A program made the position numbers and the translations under genes. Positions 1-7,023 of a stretch of DNA of 64,000 bases are shown piece by piece. How positions within the stretch are numbered: the stretch's first letter is position 1; each line of letters begins with the position of its first letter. Under the pieces are notes generated by a model. It was not told where the DNA came from. It made no database searches and was given only the letters and a program-made list of their open reading frames with translations. This DNA is from Micromonospora sp. MW-13 (GTDB lineage: Bacteria; Actinomycetota; Actinomycetes; Mycobacteriales; Micromonosporaceae), in NCBI RefSeq assembly GCF_003434305.1, contig NZ_QKKX01000001.1:124001-188000 (forward strand). The letters are read 5' to 3'.

Positions 1-147
1 CCGGGCGGTCAGGCTTGATCCCTCCGCGGGCGGGCCCCGGCGAACCCCTGACGTGGTCGCCGTCCGCGCGGGTGGTAACCCTCGCAGATCTTGGACGCAA
101 CCAGCCCCTCTGGGAGCCATTTCGATTCCCAGATTCCTCGCCGGACT

Positions 148-267
148 CTAGGGCGTGGGGAGGTCGGGGCGGTGTTGCTCGATCCACGCCTCCACGTCGG
201 ACTTCAACCACACCTTGCCCTGCATCAAATCGGCTACCGGGGCGTGCCTGTCGCCTCGGCTCGGCGG
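148..267 (-). pseudogene. 3' fragment of an AlpA/MerR-type HTH (excisionase-like) gene
   Basis: On the minus strand the 39 codons directly after the stop of the next gene (TGA at 268-270) read in the same frame to a TAG at 148-150. The peptide contains PVADLMQGKVWLKSDVEAW followed by IEQHRPDLPTP. This G-K-V-W-x-x-x-D-V-x-A-W pattern is typical of the last half of small winged-helix AlpA/excisionase-like DNA-binding proteins. The N-terminal helix-turn-helix is missing and the only ATG (225) lies inside the conserved part, so this looks like a truncated remnant and not a functional gene. Its abutment to the preceding stop suggests a recombination junction. Confidence 0.5.
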
Positions 268-1212
268 TCAGTCCGCAGGGCGGTTAGTGGCGGCGAGGGC
301 GGCGAGGCGGTCGACCGACACGCAGGAGGTCAGGCAGCGTTCCTTGGCGTCGCTGGTGAGCTGGGCCGTCCACGTGGTGAACCCGCCGTCGCCGAGGTCG
401 ATGGCCTCGCCGTCGTGCGCTGCGGTGATCCGCAGGGCGGCGTCGACGTAGTAGCCCCGTCCGCGGGTGCGGTCGGGCTCCTCCACGAGCGGCACTCCGC
501 CGGCCGCTAGGGCGGGCCGGACCGTGTCGGCGACGCGTTCCCGCACCACAGGGGAGTCGAGGACAGTGAACCGCAGCTGCGGTGCGGCGGACGGAACCAG
601 GCGCGCGAGGACCCGCTGCCAGTAGCCGAGGTGCAGCGTCAGCAGCCGGGCCTCGGTGTGGCCCGAGCCGGTGTCGCGGGCGCTGGACACCAGGGCGAAG
701 AGGCGGAAGTGTGCCTGCATCCCCGCGTCGAATCGCTGCGCCCGCAGTACCCGGTGGCTGGCGGCAAGGTGCACCTCGCCCGGCCCGCTCCCGCCCAGCC
801 GCCGGTCGGCGGCCTCGACCGCCAGCGCGTTGGTGGGGTCGCTGACGACCTCGATCGGGCGCGTCGCCGTGACGATCCGGTTCTGGCTGCCCGGCGTGAC
901 CGCCGCACAAGTGCCCAGCGGTACGACGGGGGACAGCTCGACGCCCGCCACCTCCGTGGGCAGCAGGTCCCACAGCAGCGTCTGCACGGCGGCCGTCGCG
1001 CGCGGGTCGCAGTCGGCCGGGCGTACGAAACGGTCCTCCCGCCAGCGGCGCAGCACCTCGGCCGGCCGTACCCGCGCGGCCCGCGTCCGGGCCAGGGAGA
1101 GCAGGAGCGTGGTCAGGCCCGAGGCCGGCAGGGCGTCCAGCCTCTCGCGTACGTCGGCGGGCAGCGCCGCCCACACCCGCCGCTCGGCGTCCGACATTCC
1201 GTCACCGCTCAT
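268..1212 (-). CDS. Conserved hypothetical protein, about 314 aa
   Basis: I do not recognise a named family with certainty. The product is soluble, without signal peptide or membrane segment. It has an N-terminal acidic/arginine-rich helical part (residues 1-70) and a mixed alpha/beta body containing VVPLGTCAAVTPGSQNR, IEVVSDPTNALAVEAADRR and RFDAGMQAHFRLFALVSS. The PLGT...SDPTN...EAADRR run faintly recalls class II aminoacyl-tRNA-synthetase-like folds, but no catalytic motif set can be assigned. Start ATG at 1212; an in-frame ATG at 1197 is an alternative. It lies downstream of hmgA on the same strand with a gap of about 105 bp and could be cotranscribed, but nothing ties it to homogentisate metabolism. 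Confidence 0.6.
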   Translation of the reverse strand: MSGDGMSDAERRVWAALPADVRERLDALPASGLTTLLLSLARTRAARVRPAEVLRRWREDRFVRPADCDPRATAAVQTLLWDLLPTEVAGVELSPVVPLGTCAAVTPGSQNRIVTATRPIEVVSDPTNALAVEAADRRLGGSGPGEVHLAASHRVLRAQRFDAGMQAHFRLFALVSSARDTGSGHTEARLLTLHLGYWQRVLARLVPSAAPQLRFTVLDSPVVRERVADTVRPALAAGGVPLVEEPDRTRGRGYYVDAALRITAAHDGEAIDLGDGGFTTWTAQLTSDAKERCLTSCVSVDRLAALAATNRPAD

Positions 1213-1316
1213 CCGGCCACGATGGCCGATGCCGGCCGGGCCGGTCCACCGACTTACGCCGGCCGTTGACCGGGGCACCCCGACCGCCGAGTGGACGAGA
1301 CCGTGGTCGTCAGGCC

Positions 1317-2504
1317 CTAGCCGCGGCGGGACCAGGTCCAGGCGTAGCCCGGGTCCTCGCATTCCGACGCCGCGTTGCAGAGGTCGAGGGGGCGGAACGT
1401 GTCGACCATGACGGCCAGCTCGTCGAAGAAGTCGGCGCCGATCGACCGCTCGGCCGCGCCCGGCTGGGGGCCGTGGGTGAAGCCGGACGGGTGCAGCGAG
1501 ATCGAGCCCTGCTCGATGCCGGAGCCGCGCCGGGCCTCGTAGTTGCCGCCGGTGTAGAAGAGCATCTCGTCGGAGTCGACGTTGTGGTGGTTGTACGGCA
1601 CCGGGATGGCGGCCGGGTGGTAGTCCACCTTGCGTGGCACGAACGAGCAGATCACGAAGTTCGGGCCCTCGAACGTCTGGTGCACGGGCGGCGGCTGGTG
1701 GACCCGGCCGGTGATCGGCTCGAAGTCGTGGATGGAGAACGCCCACGGGTAGAGGTGGCCGTCCCAGCCGACCACGTCGAATGGGTGGCGGGCATAGACG
1801 TGCCGGGTCCAGGCGGTGCCGTCGCGTCCCGCCCGGGACCGGTGCCGGACCAGCACCTCCACGTCCTCGCCGTCCACCTGCAACGGCGCGTCCGGTCCCC
1901 GGACGTCCCGCTCGCAGTACGGCGAGTGCTCCAGGAACTGGCCCCGGACCGAGAGGTAGCGCTTGGGCGGGCCGATGTGCCCGGCGGCCTCGACGGCCAG
2001 CAGCCGGACGGGTCGGTCGCCGGTCGGCACGAGGCGGTGGATGGTCGAGGTGGGGATGACCACGTAGTCGCCGGCCACGGCGTCCAGCACGCCGAACGGC
2101 GACTCGACCCGTAGCGCGCCGGACTCCAGGTAGAGGCAGTGGTCGCCGGTGGCGTCGCGGAACAGCGGGGACGGCCGGTCGGCGAGCACGTACGCGATTC
2201 GGACGTCGTCGTTGGCGAGCAGGTACCGCCGGCCGAGCACCGGGTCGGCCCCGGTGCCGTCGAGCTTGTGGGTGCGCAGGTGGCGGGGCTTGAGCGGCAG
2301 GTTGGGCGCCCGGGTGACGGCGGGCGGGGCGTACTCCTCGGCGGCGACGATCGCGGTCGGGGCGTACCGGTGGTAGAGCAGGGACGAGTCGGAGGAGAAG
2401 CCCTCCTGGCCGACCAGCTCCTCTGCGTAGAGGGTGCCGTCGGGCTGGCGGAACTGGGTGTGCCGCTTCCGGGGCACCTCGCCGACGCTGCGGTAGTACG
2501 GCAT
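1317..2504 (-). CDS. hmgA: Homogentisate 1,2-dioxygenase
   Basis: Cytosolic Fe(II) enzyme that opens the ring of homogentisate to maleylacetoacetate in tyrosine and phenylalanine breakdown. The 395-residue length is slightly shorter than the 430-440 residues of proteobacterial and animal enzymes, as in other actinobacterial forms. The metal site of the C-terminal cupin is visible as PYNHHNVDSDEML (about residues 300-315, supplying His and Glu) and SLHPSGFTHGPQP (about 340-350, supplying the last His). The N-terminal jelly-roll half carries GDYVVIPTSTIHRL. The ATG at 2504 follows a good GGGAGG ribosome site (GGGAGGCGAC then ATG). The gene diverges from the hypothetical-fahA pair across a 94-bp region holding a perfect palindrome, so the two units are probably co-regulated. 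Confidence 0.95.
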   Translation of the reverse strand: MPYYRSVGEVPRKRHTQFRQPDGTLYAEELVGQEGFSSDSSLLYHRYAPTAIVAAEEYAPPAVTRAPNLPLKPRHLRTHKLDGTGADPVLGRRYLLANDDVRIAYVLADRPSPLFRDATGDHCLYLESGALRVESPFGVLDAVAGDYVVIPTSTIHRLVPTGDRPVRLLAVEAAGHIGPPKRYLSVRGQFLEHSPYCERDVRGPDAPLQVDGEDVEVLVRHRSRAGRDGTAWTRHVYARHPFDVVGWDGHLYPWAFSIHDFEPITGRVHQPPPVHQTFEGPNFVICSFVPRKVDYHPAAIPVPYNHHNVDSDEMLFYTGGNYEARRGSGIEQGSISLHPSGFTHGPQPGAAERSIGADFFDELAVMVDTFRPLDLCNAASECEDPGYAWTWSRRG

Positions 2505-2541
2505 GTCGCCTCCCGATTCGTCCCGTTCACCGGCCATTGGC

Positions 2542-2556
2542 GTCCGATAATCGGAC
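2542..2556. promoter_or_regulatory. Palindromic operator candidate between hmgA and the fahA operon
   Basis: GTCCGAT-A-ATCGGAC is a perfect inverted repeat with 7-bp arms in the divergent intergenic region. A second, weaker repeat (GGACA-CTGT-TGTCC, 2553-2566) overlaps its right end and includes the -35 hexamer of the plus-strand promoter. A repressor dimer bound here could control both transcripts. The regulator is not identified; the Lrp-type protein at 11263 and the IclR at 25616 are candidates in the window. Confidence 0.55.
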
Positions 2557-2560
2557 ACTG

Positions 2561-2590
2561 TTGTCCGTTCCTTGTAGCGTCCCGTATGTT
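2561..2590 (+). promoter_or_regulatory. Promoter of the hypothetical-fahA operon (leaderless)
   Basis: TTGTCC (2561-2566) and TATGTT (2585-2590) are separated by 18 bp. The expected transcription start falls at about 2597-2599, which is the GTG start of the first gene. There is no purine-rich ribosome site upstream of that GTG, so the messenger is probably leaderless. Confidence 0.55.
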
Positions 2591-2598
2591 CTTGTCTC

Positions 2599-3465
2599 GT
2601 GTCAACGCAGGTGCCCCGCCTCCTCGCCGGCCTCGTCGACGACGCCGCCGTCTTCCCGCCCGGCAACGCGTCGCTGCCCGACGCGGTCGCCGCCCACCGC
2701 CGGCACCGCGCCGCCTGGTACGCCGGCCTGGTCGGCCCGCTGCTCGTCCCGGCCTCGGCCGTCGTGGCCGGCGAGCTGGACCCGCTGGTCGACCCCGCCG
2801 AGGGCCTCGTGGTCGGGCTGATCGGCGACACCGGTGTGGAGGGACTGCCCGCCGCACTGTCGGCCCTGGCCCCGGCCGGCGTCACCGCCCGCCAGATCGA
2901 GGTGGCCGTCGCCAGGCGCGGCGAGGATCCGCAGCCCGGCCTGGCCGAGCTGCTGAAGCTGACCGGGCGGCGGGACGGCGTCGACGTCTACGCCGAGATC
3001 CCGCTGACCTTCGGGCTGATGGGGGCGCTGGACACGGTCGCCGCCGCCCGCGCCGACGGGCTGCCCGTCGCGGCCAAGTTCCGCACCGGTGGGCTGGCCG
3101 CCGAGCTGTTCCCGACCCCGGTCGAGCTGGCCGCCGTCATCTGCGCCTGCCGGGACCGGGAGCTGCCGTTCAAGCTGACCGCCGGGCTGCACCACGCCGT
3201 GCGGCACCGGGATCCGGAGACCGGCTTCACCCACCACGGCTTCGGCAACGTGCTCGCCGCGACGCTCGCCGCCGCCGGCGGCGTCGAGGTGGACGGGGTG
3301 GCCGCCCTGCTCGCCGCGACCGATCCGGTGCCGCTGGTCGAGCGGGCCCGTGCCGGGCGGGCCGGCGACCGGCCGCTGTGGGTGGGCTTCGGCTCGTGCA
3401 GCATCGAGGAACCACTGACCGATCTGATCCGGCTGGGGCTGGTGAACGGGGGGTACGAGGCATGA
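2599..3465 (+). CDS. Conserved protein of the homogentisate operon; candidate for the missing isomerase step
   Basis: A 288-residue soluble protein with no family I can name. It has regularly alternating strands and helices reminiscent of a TIM barrel, with conserved-looking strand ends DVYAEIPLTFGLMGA, PVAAKFRTGG, LPFKLTAGLHHAVRHR and THHGFGNVLAA. The GTG start at 2599 coincides with the predicted transcript start. Its stop overlaps the fahA start (ATGA, 3462-3465), so the two are translationally coupled, and hmgA is divergent. Between HmgA and FahA the pathway needs maleylacetoacetate to fumarylacetoacetate isomerisation. The classical isomerase uses glutathione, which actinobacteria generally lack (they use mycothiol). 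Position alone makes this protein a candidate; it does not resemble the DinB-fold mycothiol-dependent maleylpyruvate isomerase. Function is inference. Confidence 0.75.
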   Translation: MSTQVPRLLAGLVDDAAVFPPGNASLPDAVAAHRRHRAAWYAGLVGPLLVPASAVVAGELDPLVDPAEGLVVGLIGDTGVEGLPAALSALAPAGVTARQIEVAVARRGEDPQPGLAELLKLTGRRDGVDVYAEIPLTFGLMGALDTVAAARADGLPVAAKFRTGGLAAELFPTPVELAAVICACRDRELPFKLTAGLHHAVRHRDPETGFTHHGFGNVLAATLAAAGGVEVDGVAALLAATDPVPLVERARAGRAGDRPLWVGFGSCSIEEPLTDLIRLGLVNGGYEA

Positions 3466-4658
3466 CCTGGGTGACGGGGGCCGACGGCTCGGCGTACGGG
3501 GTGCGCAACCTGCCGTACGGGGTGTTCCGGTGGGGCGGGGACGACCCCCGGATCGGCGTACGCATCGGGGACTTCGTGCTCGACCTGGCCGGCGCCGAGG
3601 CGGCCGGGCTGGTGCTGGCCGCCGGGGCGCTGGGCCGGACCACCCTCAACGCGTTCCTGGCGCTGGGCCGTCCGCAGTGGACGGCCGTGCGGCAGCGGGT
3701 GACCGAGCTGCTCACCGACGAGGCCCACCGGTCGGCGGTGGAGCCGCTGCTCGTCCCGCTCGCCGAGGCCGAGCTGCTGTTGCCGTTCGAGGTCGCCGAC
3801 TACGTCGACTTCTACTCCTCCGAGCAGCACGCCGGGAACGTCGGGCAGATCTTCCGCCCCGGCCAGCCGCCGCTGCTGCCCAACTGGAAGCACCTGCCGA
3901 TCGGCTACCACGGCCGGGCCGGCACGGTGGTGGTCTCCGGCACGCCGATCGTCCGCCCCACCGGGCAGCGGGCCACCCCGCAGGGGCCGGTCTGCGGCCC
4001 GTCCGTGCGCCTCGACATCGAGGCCGAGGTCGGCTTCGTCGTCGGCGTGCCGAGCGCGCTCGGCGACCGGGTCGCCGCGGCCGACTTCGCCGACCACGTC
4101 TTCGGGGTGGTGCTGGTCAACGACTGGTCCGCCCGGGACATCCAGGCTTGGGAGTACCAGCCGCTCGGCCCGTTCCTCGGCAAGTCCTTCGCCACCTCCG
4201 TGTCGGCCTGGGTGACCCCGCTGGACGCGCTGGCCGACGCGTTCGTGCCCGCGCCCGCGCAGGACCCGCCGGTGGCGGAGTACCTGCGCGACGTGCCGCA
4301 CCTCGGGCTGGACCTGCGGCTGGCCGTGGAGTGGAACGGCGAGAAGGTCAGCGAGCCGCCCTTCGCCACCATGTACTGGACCCCCGCCCAGCAGCTCGCC
4401 CACCTCACCGTCAACGGCGCCAGCCTGCGCACCGGCGACCTGTACGCCTCCGGCACCGTGTCCGGTCCCGAGCGGGGGCAGGTCGGCTCGTTCCTGGAGC
4501 TGACCTGGGGTGGCGCCGAGCCGGTCAAGGTCGGCGGCGAGACCCGGACCTTCCTGGAGGACGGCGACACCGTCACCCTCACCGCCACCGCACCCGGTCC
4601 GGACGGCACCACCGTCGCCCTCGGCGAGGTCACCGGGACCATCCGCCCGGCCCGCTGA
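3462..4658 (+). CDS. fahA: Fumarylacetoacetase
   Basis: Hydrolyses 4-fumarylacetoacetate to fumarate and acetoacetate, the last step of the homogentisate route. The 398-residue protein has the N-terminal SH3-like FAH domain (to about residue 105) and the catalytic domain with DYVDFYSSEQHAGNVGQIFR, LPIGYHGRAGTVVVSG, the acidic metal ligands in RLDIEAEVGFVVG, and VLVNDWSARDIQAWEYQPLG. The start ATG overlaps the preceding stop (ATGA). Length and motifs match the family. A strong hairpin terminator follows at 4710, closing a two-gene operon. The product fumarate can be used by the fumarases encoded at 13.4 and 18.3 kb. Confidence 0.96.
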   Translation: MTWVTGADGSAYGVRNLPYGVFRWGGDDPRIGVRIGDFVLDLAGAEAAGLVLAAGALGRTTLNAFLALGRPQWTAVRQRVTELLTDEAHRSAVEPLLVPLAEAELLLPFEVADYVDFYSSEQHAGNVGQIFRPGQPPLLPNWKHLPIGYHGRAGTVVVSGTPIVRPTGQRATPQGPVCGPSVRLDIEAEVGFVVGVPSALGDRVAAADFADHVFGVVLVNDWSARDIQAWEYQPLGPFLGKSFATSVSAWVTPLDALADAFVPAPAQDPPVAEYLRDVPHLGLDLRLAVEWNGEKVSEPPFATMYWTPAQQLAHLTVNGASLRTGDLYASGTVSGPERGQVGSFLELTWGGAEPVKVGGETRTFLEDGDTVTLTATAPGPDGTTVALGEVTGTIRPAR

Positions 4659-4709
4659 CCGGGACCGAACCCGCTGCGCCGCAGCACCGCAACGCCGCCC
4701 CCGGCGCAC

Positions 4710-4752
4710 CACCGAACCCCGGTCGCACCCGCTGTGCGACCGGGGTTCGGTG
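4710..4752. terminator. Strong hairpin terminator after fahA
   Basis: CACCGAACCCCGGTCGCAC pairs perfectly with its complement across a 5-nt loop (19-bp stem). No U-run follows, as is usual in high-GC actinobacteria. Confidence 0.85.
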
Positions 4753-4862
4753 TATCCGCGTTGAGCGTGCCGGGCTCGCCCGTCGCGGCGTGCCCCCGGC
4801 CGGCGGCGCAGTGTGGCGGCACCGGCCGTCGTGGACGTCCCAGCGGACAGGAGGTAACGAGC

Positions 4863-5072
4863 ATGACCGATCTCGCGGGCGCCGTCTGGCGTACCAGCAG
4901 CCGCTCCAACGACCAGGGACTGTGCGTGGAGGTGGCGGACAACCTGGTCGACACCGTCGGCGTGGTCGCGGTACGCGACTCGAAGGACCCGGCCGGTCCA
5001 GCGCTGGCTGTGAGCCCGCCGGGCTGGGCCGCCTTCGTCGGCGCGATCCGGGTCGGGCGGATCCGGACCTGA
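4863..5072 (+). CDS. DUF397 domain-containing protein
   Basis: A 69-residue protein with the DUF397 signature: AVWRTSSRSNDQGLCVEV near the N-terminus, VAVRDSKDPAGPAL in the middle and WAAFVGAIR near the end. DUF397 proteins abound in actinomycetes and usually sit beside an XRE-type DNA-binding partner. The ATG at 4863 follows a strong AGGAGGT site. Here no XRE gene is adjacent: the neighbours are fahA and a SRPBCC protein, so this is an orphan copy. Confidence 0.88.
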   Translation: MTDLAGAVWRTSSRSNDQGLCVEVADNLVDTVGVVAVRDSKDPAGPALAVSPPGWAAFVGAIRVGRIRT

Positions 5073-5198
5073 GCACCGATTCCCCGGGGAGGGGCCCGGT
5101 ACCGCCTCGCCCCGGGACGGCCACCAGCGGCGGAAATCCCGCCGCTGGGGCCCCGCCGCGCGTTCACCCCCCGTACCGTGGAGGACACGGGAGGTGTC

Positions 5199-5681
5199 AT
5201 GTCGACGGTCACGGTCACCCAGTTCATCCAGGCACCCGCCGTCGACCTGTGGCGGCTCCTGGTCGACCTGCCGGTCCGCGCGGACTGGCTCCGCACGGTC
5301 GGCCGGGTCGAGCTGCTCACCCCGGGCCGGCTCGCCCCCGGCACGGCCTGGCGGGAGACCCGCACCCGGCCGGACGGCGGCGCGCAGGCGGAGGAGTTCG
5401 TCGTGCTGGAGGCCGTGCCGCCCCGCCGGCTGGTGCTCACCTCGCCCGGCATCGGCGTGAGCTACCGGACCACCTGGACGCTGCGTACCGTGCAGCGGCG
5501 CCGCCGGGCCTGCACCGCCGTCACCGTGCACCAGGAGGCGGTGTCCACCGCCCCGTACGGTCGCGTCCTCGCCCTGCTCTTCGGCGGCCTGGCCGCCCGC
5601 GCGGTCGAGGGCGCCTTCCGCCGGGACCTCGCCGACCTCGCCCGTGCCGTCGACCCGGAGGCTGCCGCCGAGGCGGCCTGA
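5199..5681 (+). CDS. SRPBCC (START-like) family protein
   Basis: A 160-residue single-domain protein of the polyketide-cyclase/START superfamily. It opens with MSTVTVTQFIQAPAVDLWRLLVDLP, the usual first strand and helix, continues with WLRTVGRVELLTPGRLAPGTAWRE and ends with a long helix (residues about 120-150). Such proteins bind hydrophobic ligands in an internal cavity; the ligand cannot be deduced. ATG 5199 with GGGAGG upstream was preferred to a GTG at 5178. It sits alone between the DUF397 gene and a beta-propeller protein. Confidence 0.75.
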   Translation: MSTVTVTQFIQAPAVDLWRLLVDLPVRADWLRTVGRVELLTPGRLAPGTAWRETRTRPDGGAQAEEFVVLEAVPPRRLVLTSPGIGVSYRTTWTLRTVQRRRRACTAVTVHQEAVSTAPYGRVLALLFGGLAARAVEGAFRRDLADLARAVDPEAAAEAA

Positions 5682-5730
5682 CCGGGTCGACGGCGGCCCT
5701 CCTGGGTAGGGTGCCGGGCGGAGGTGCGGC

Positions 5731-6984
5731 ATGGGGTTCGCGAGGGGGCGGCGGCGGGTCGCGATGGCGGTCGGGGCGCTGCTCGGCGCCGGGGCGGTCG
5801 CGGTGGTCGTGCACCGGGTGCTCGCGCCCGCCGAGGTCGACACGCCCGCCCGGGCCGGCTACCCGGCGGCGGTCACCCCGGCGATCGGGGTGGTGGGCCG
5901 GCTGCCGGTGGCCCCGCTGATCGTGGACGGCCGGCTCCGCGTCTACGCCGCCACCCGCCAGGTGTACGCCGACCAGCCGGCCGACAGCCGGTACCGGGTC
6001 ACCCCGTACTGGTCGTACCGGCGCTGGCCGGCGGAGGTCAGCGGGGTGGTGGCGGACGGGACCACGGTGGTCAGCCGCTGGTCGGACGGGAAGCTGGTGG
6101 CGCTGGACGCGCGTACCGGACGGGTGGCCTGGCAGGCCGACGGTCCCGCCCCCGCCGAGGGCTGGACCGCCCGCCGCACCGGGGCCGGCGCGGTCTGGGA
6201 GCCGCCGGGACTCTTCCTCGCCCGGGGCGCCGACGGCCGGCCCGGGCTGGTGGTCTCCGGGCCGACCGGGGTGGGTGGCTTCGCGCTCGCCGACGGCCGG
6301 CGGCTCTGGTCCGTCGACGTGGACGGCGGGTGCCGCACCGACGTGGGCACCACCGCGGCCGGGCAGTTCGTCGCCGTCGACCGGTGCGCCGGGCCGGCAA
6401 CGGTCGAGTTCCGCGACGTGGCCACCGGGACGCCGACCACCCGCTGGCAGCCGCCCGGGGCGACCGCCGAACTGGCCGTCACCCCGGTCGGCTGCGTGAG
6501 CCACCGCTCCCGGTGCCGGGGCCTGCGGACCACCGGCCCGGCCGACGGGGCGGGCCGCGGCTGGCTGGCCGGTGCCGGCCAGCCGGTCGCCGCCCCGGCC
6601 CTGGATCCGGCCGGGTCCGAGTTGGACGGCGAGCGGGCCGTCGGGGTGGCCGTCGGGGTGGTGACCGGCCGGTCCGCCCGGACCGGCGGGGAACTGTGGC
6701 GTCGGGACGACCTCGGGCCGGCCCGGATCGTCGCCGTCCAGCCCGGCCGGGTGCACCTGCTCACCGAGGCCAACGACCTGGTCACCCTGGACCCGAGCAC
6801 CGGCGCGGAGCGCTCCCGCTTCCCGCTGAACGTGGGCCGGGACGGCATCGGCTGGGCCCCCGGGCTGGTGTACGCGGGGGGCGGCTACCTGGCGATGGAG
6901 CGGCTCCGTGAGCCGGTCGACCCCGACGCCGACGACCAGCGCTACTTCCTGATGTCCGAGCCGGTGGTGCTCGCGGCAAGCTGA
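5731..6984 (+). CDS. Membrane-anchored PQQ-like beta-propeller protein
   Basis: A 417-residue protein with a basic N-terminus (MGFARGRRR) and one hydrophobic segment (about residues 10-30), probably a signal anchor placing the rest outside the membrane. The body carries repeated propeller-blade motifs such as DGKLVALDARTGRVAWQAD, GFALADGRRLWSVDVDG and NDLVTLDPSTGAERSRF, as in PQQ/BamB-like WD propellers. Four cysteines in the middle (GGCRTD, DRCAG, VGCVSHRSRCRG) may form extracellular disulfides. A GGAGG site precedes the ATG at 5731. Role unknown; a similar protein is encoded at 11878. Confidence 0.7.
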   Translation: MGFARGRRRVAMAVGALLGAGAVAVVVHRVLAPAEVDTPARAGYPAAVTPAIGVVGRLPVAPLIVDGRLRVYAATRQVYADQPADSRYRVTPYWSYRRWPAEVSGVVADGTTVVSRWSDGKLVALDARTGRVAWQADGPAPAEGWTARRTGAGAVWEPPGLFLARGADGRPGLVVSGPTGVGGFALADGRRLWSVDVDGGCRTDVGTTAAGQFVAVDRCAGPATVEFRDVATGTPTTRWQPPGATAELAVTPVGCVSHRSRCRGLRTTGPADGAGRGWLAGAGQPVAAPALDPAGSELDGERAVGVAVGVVTGRSARTGGELWRRDDLGPARIVAVQPGRVHLLTEANDLVTLDPSTGAERSRFPLNVGRDGIGWAPGLVYAGGGYLAMERLREPVDPDADDQRYFLMSEPVVLAAS

Positions 6985-6985
6985 G

Positions 6986-7023
6986 GCGGTCGGTGCCCAG
7001 GGCCGCCACGCGGCGGGGACCGC
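6986..7023. terminator. Candidate bidirectional terminator
   Basis: GCGGTC (6986-6991) pairs with GACCGC (7018-7023) and an inner CCGC/GCGG pair lies between, separating two convergent genes. The stem is short and interrupted, so support is moderate. Confidence 0.4.

Noticed and set aside
105..150. A T-loop-like string (TTCGATTCC) near the window start, considered as a tRNA end or attachment site
   Set aside because: No acceptor, D or anticodon stems can be folded around it and no repeated copy is seen in the window; beyond the edge cannot be judged.
2988..5920. Very long open frames on both strands overlapping the fahA region (about 950 and 800 codons)
   Set aside because: They are antisense or out-of-frame readings of fahA and its neighbours, created by high GC and scarce stop codons; their translations are Arg/Pro/Gly-rich without domains.
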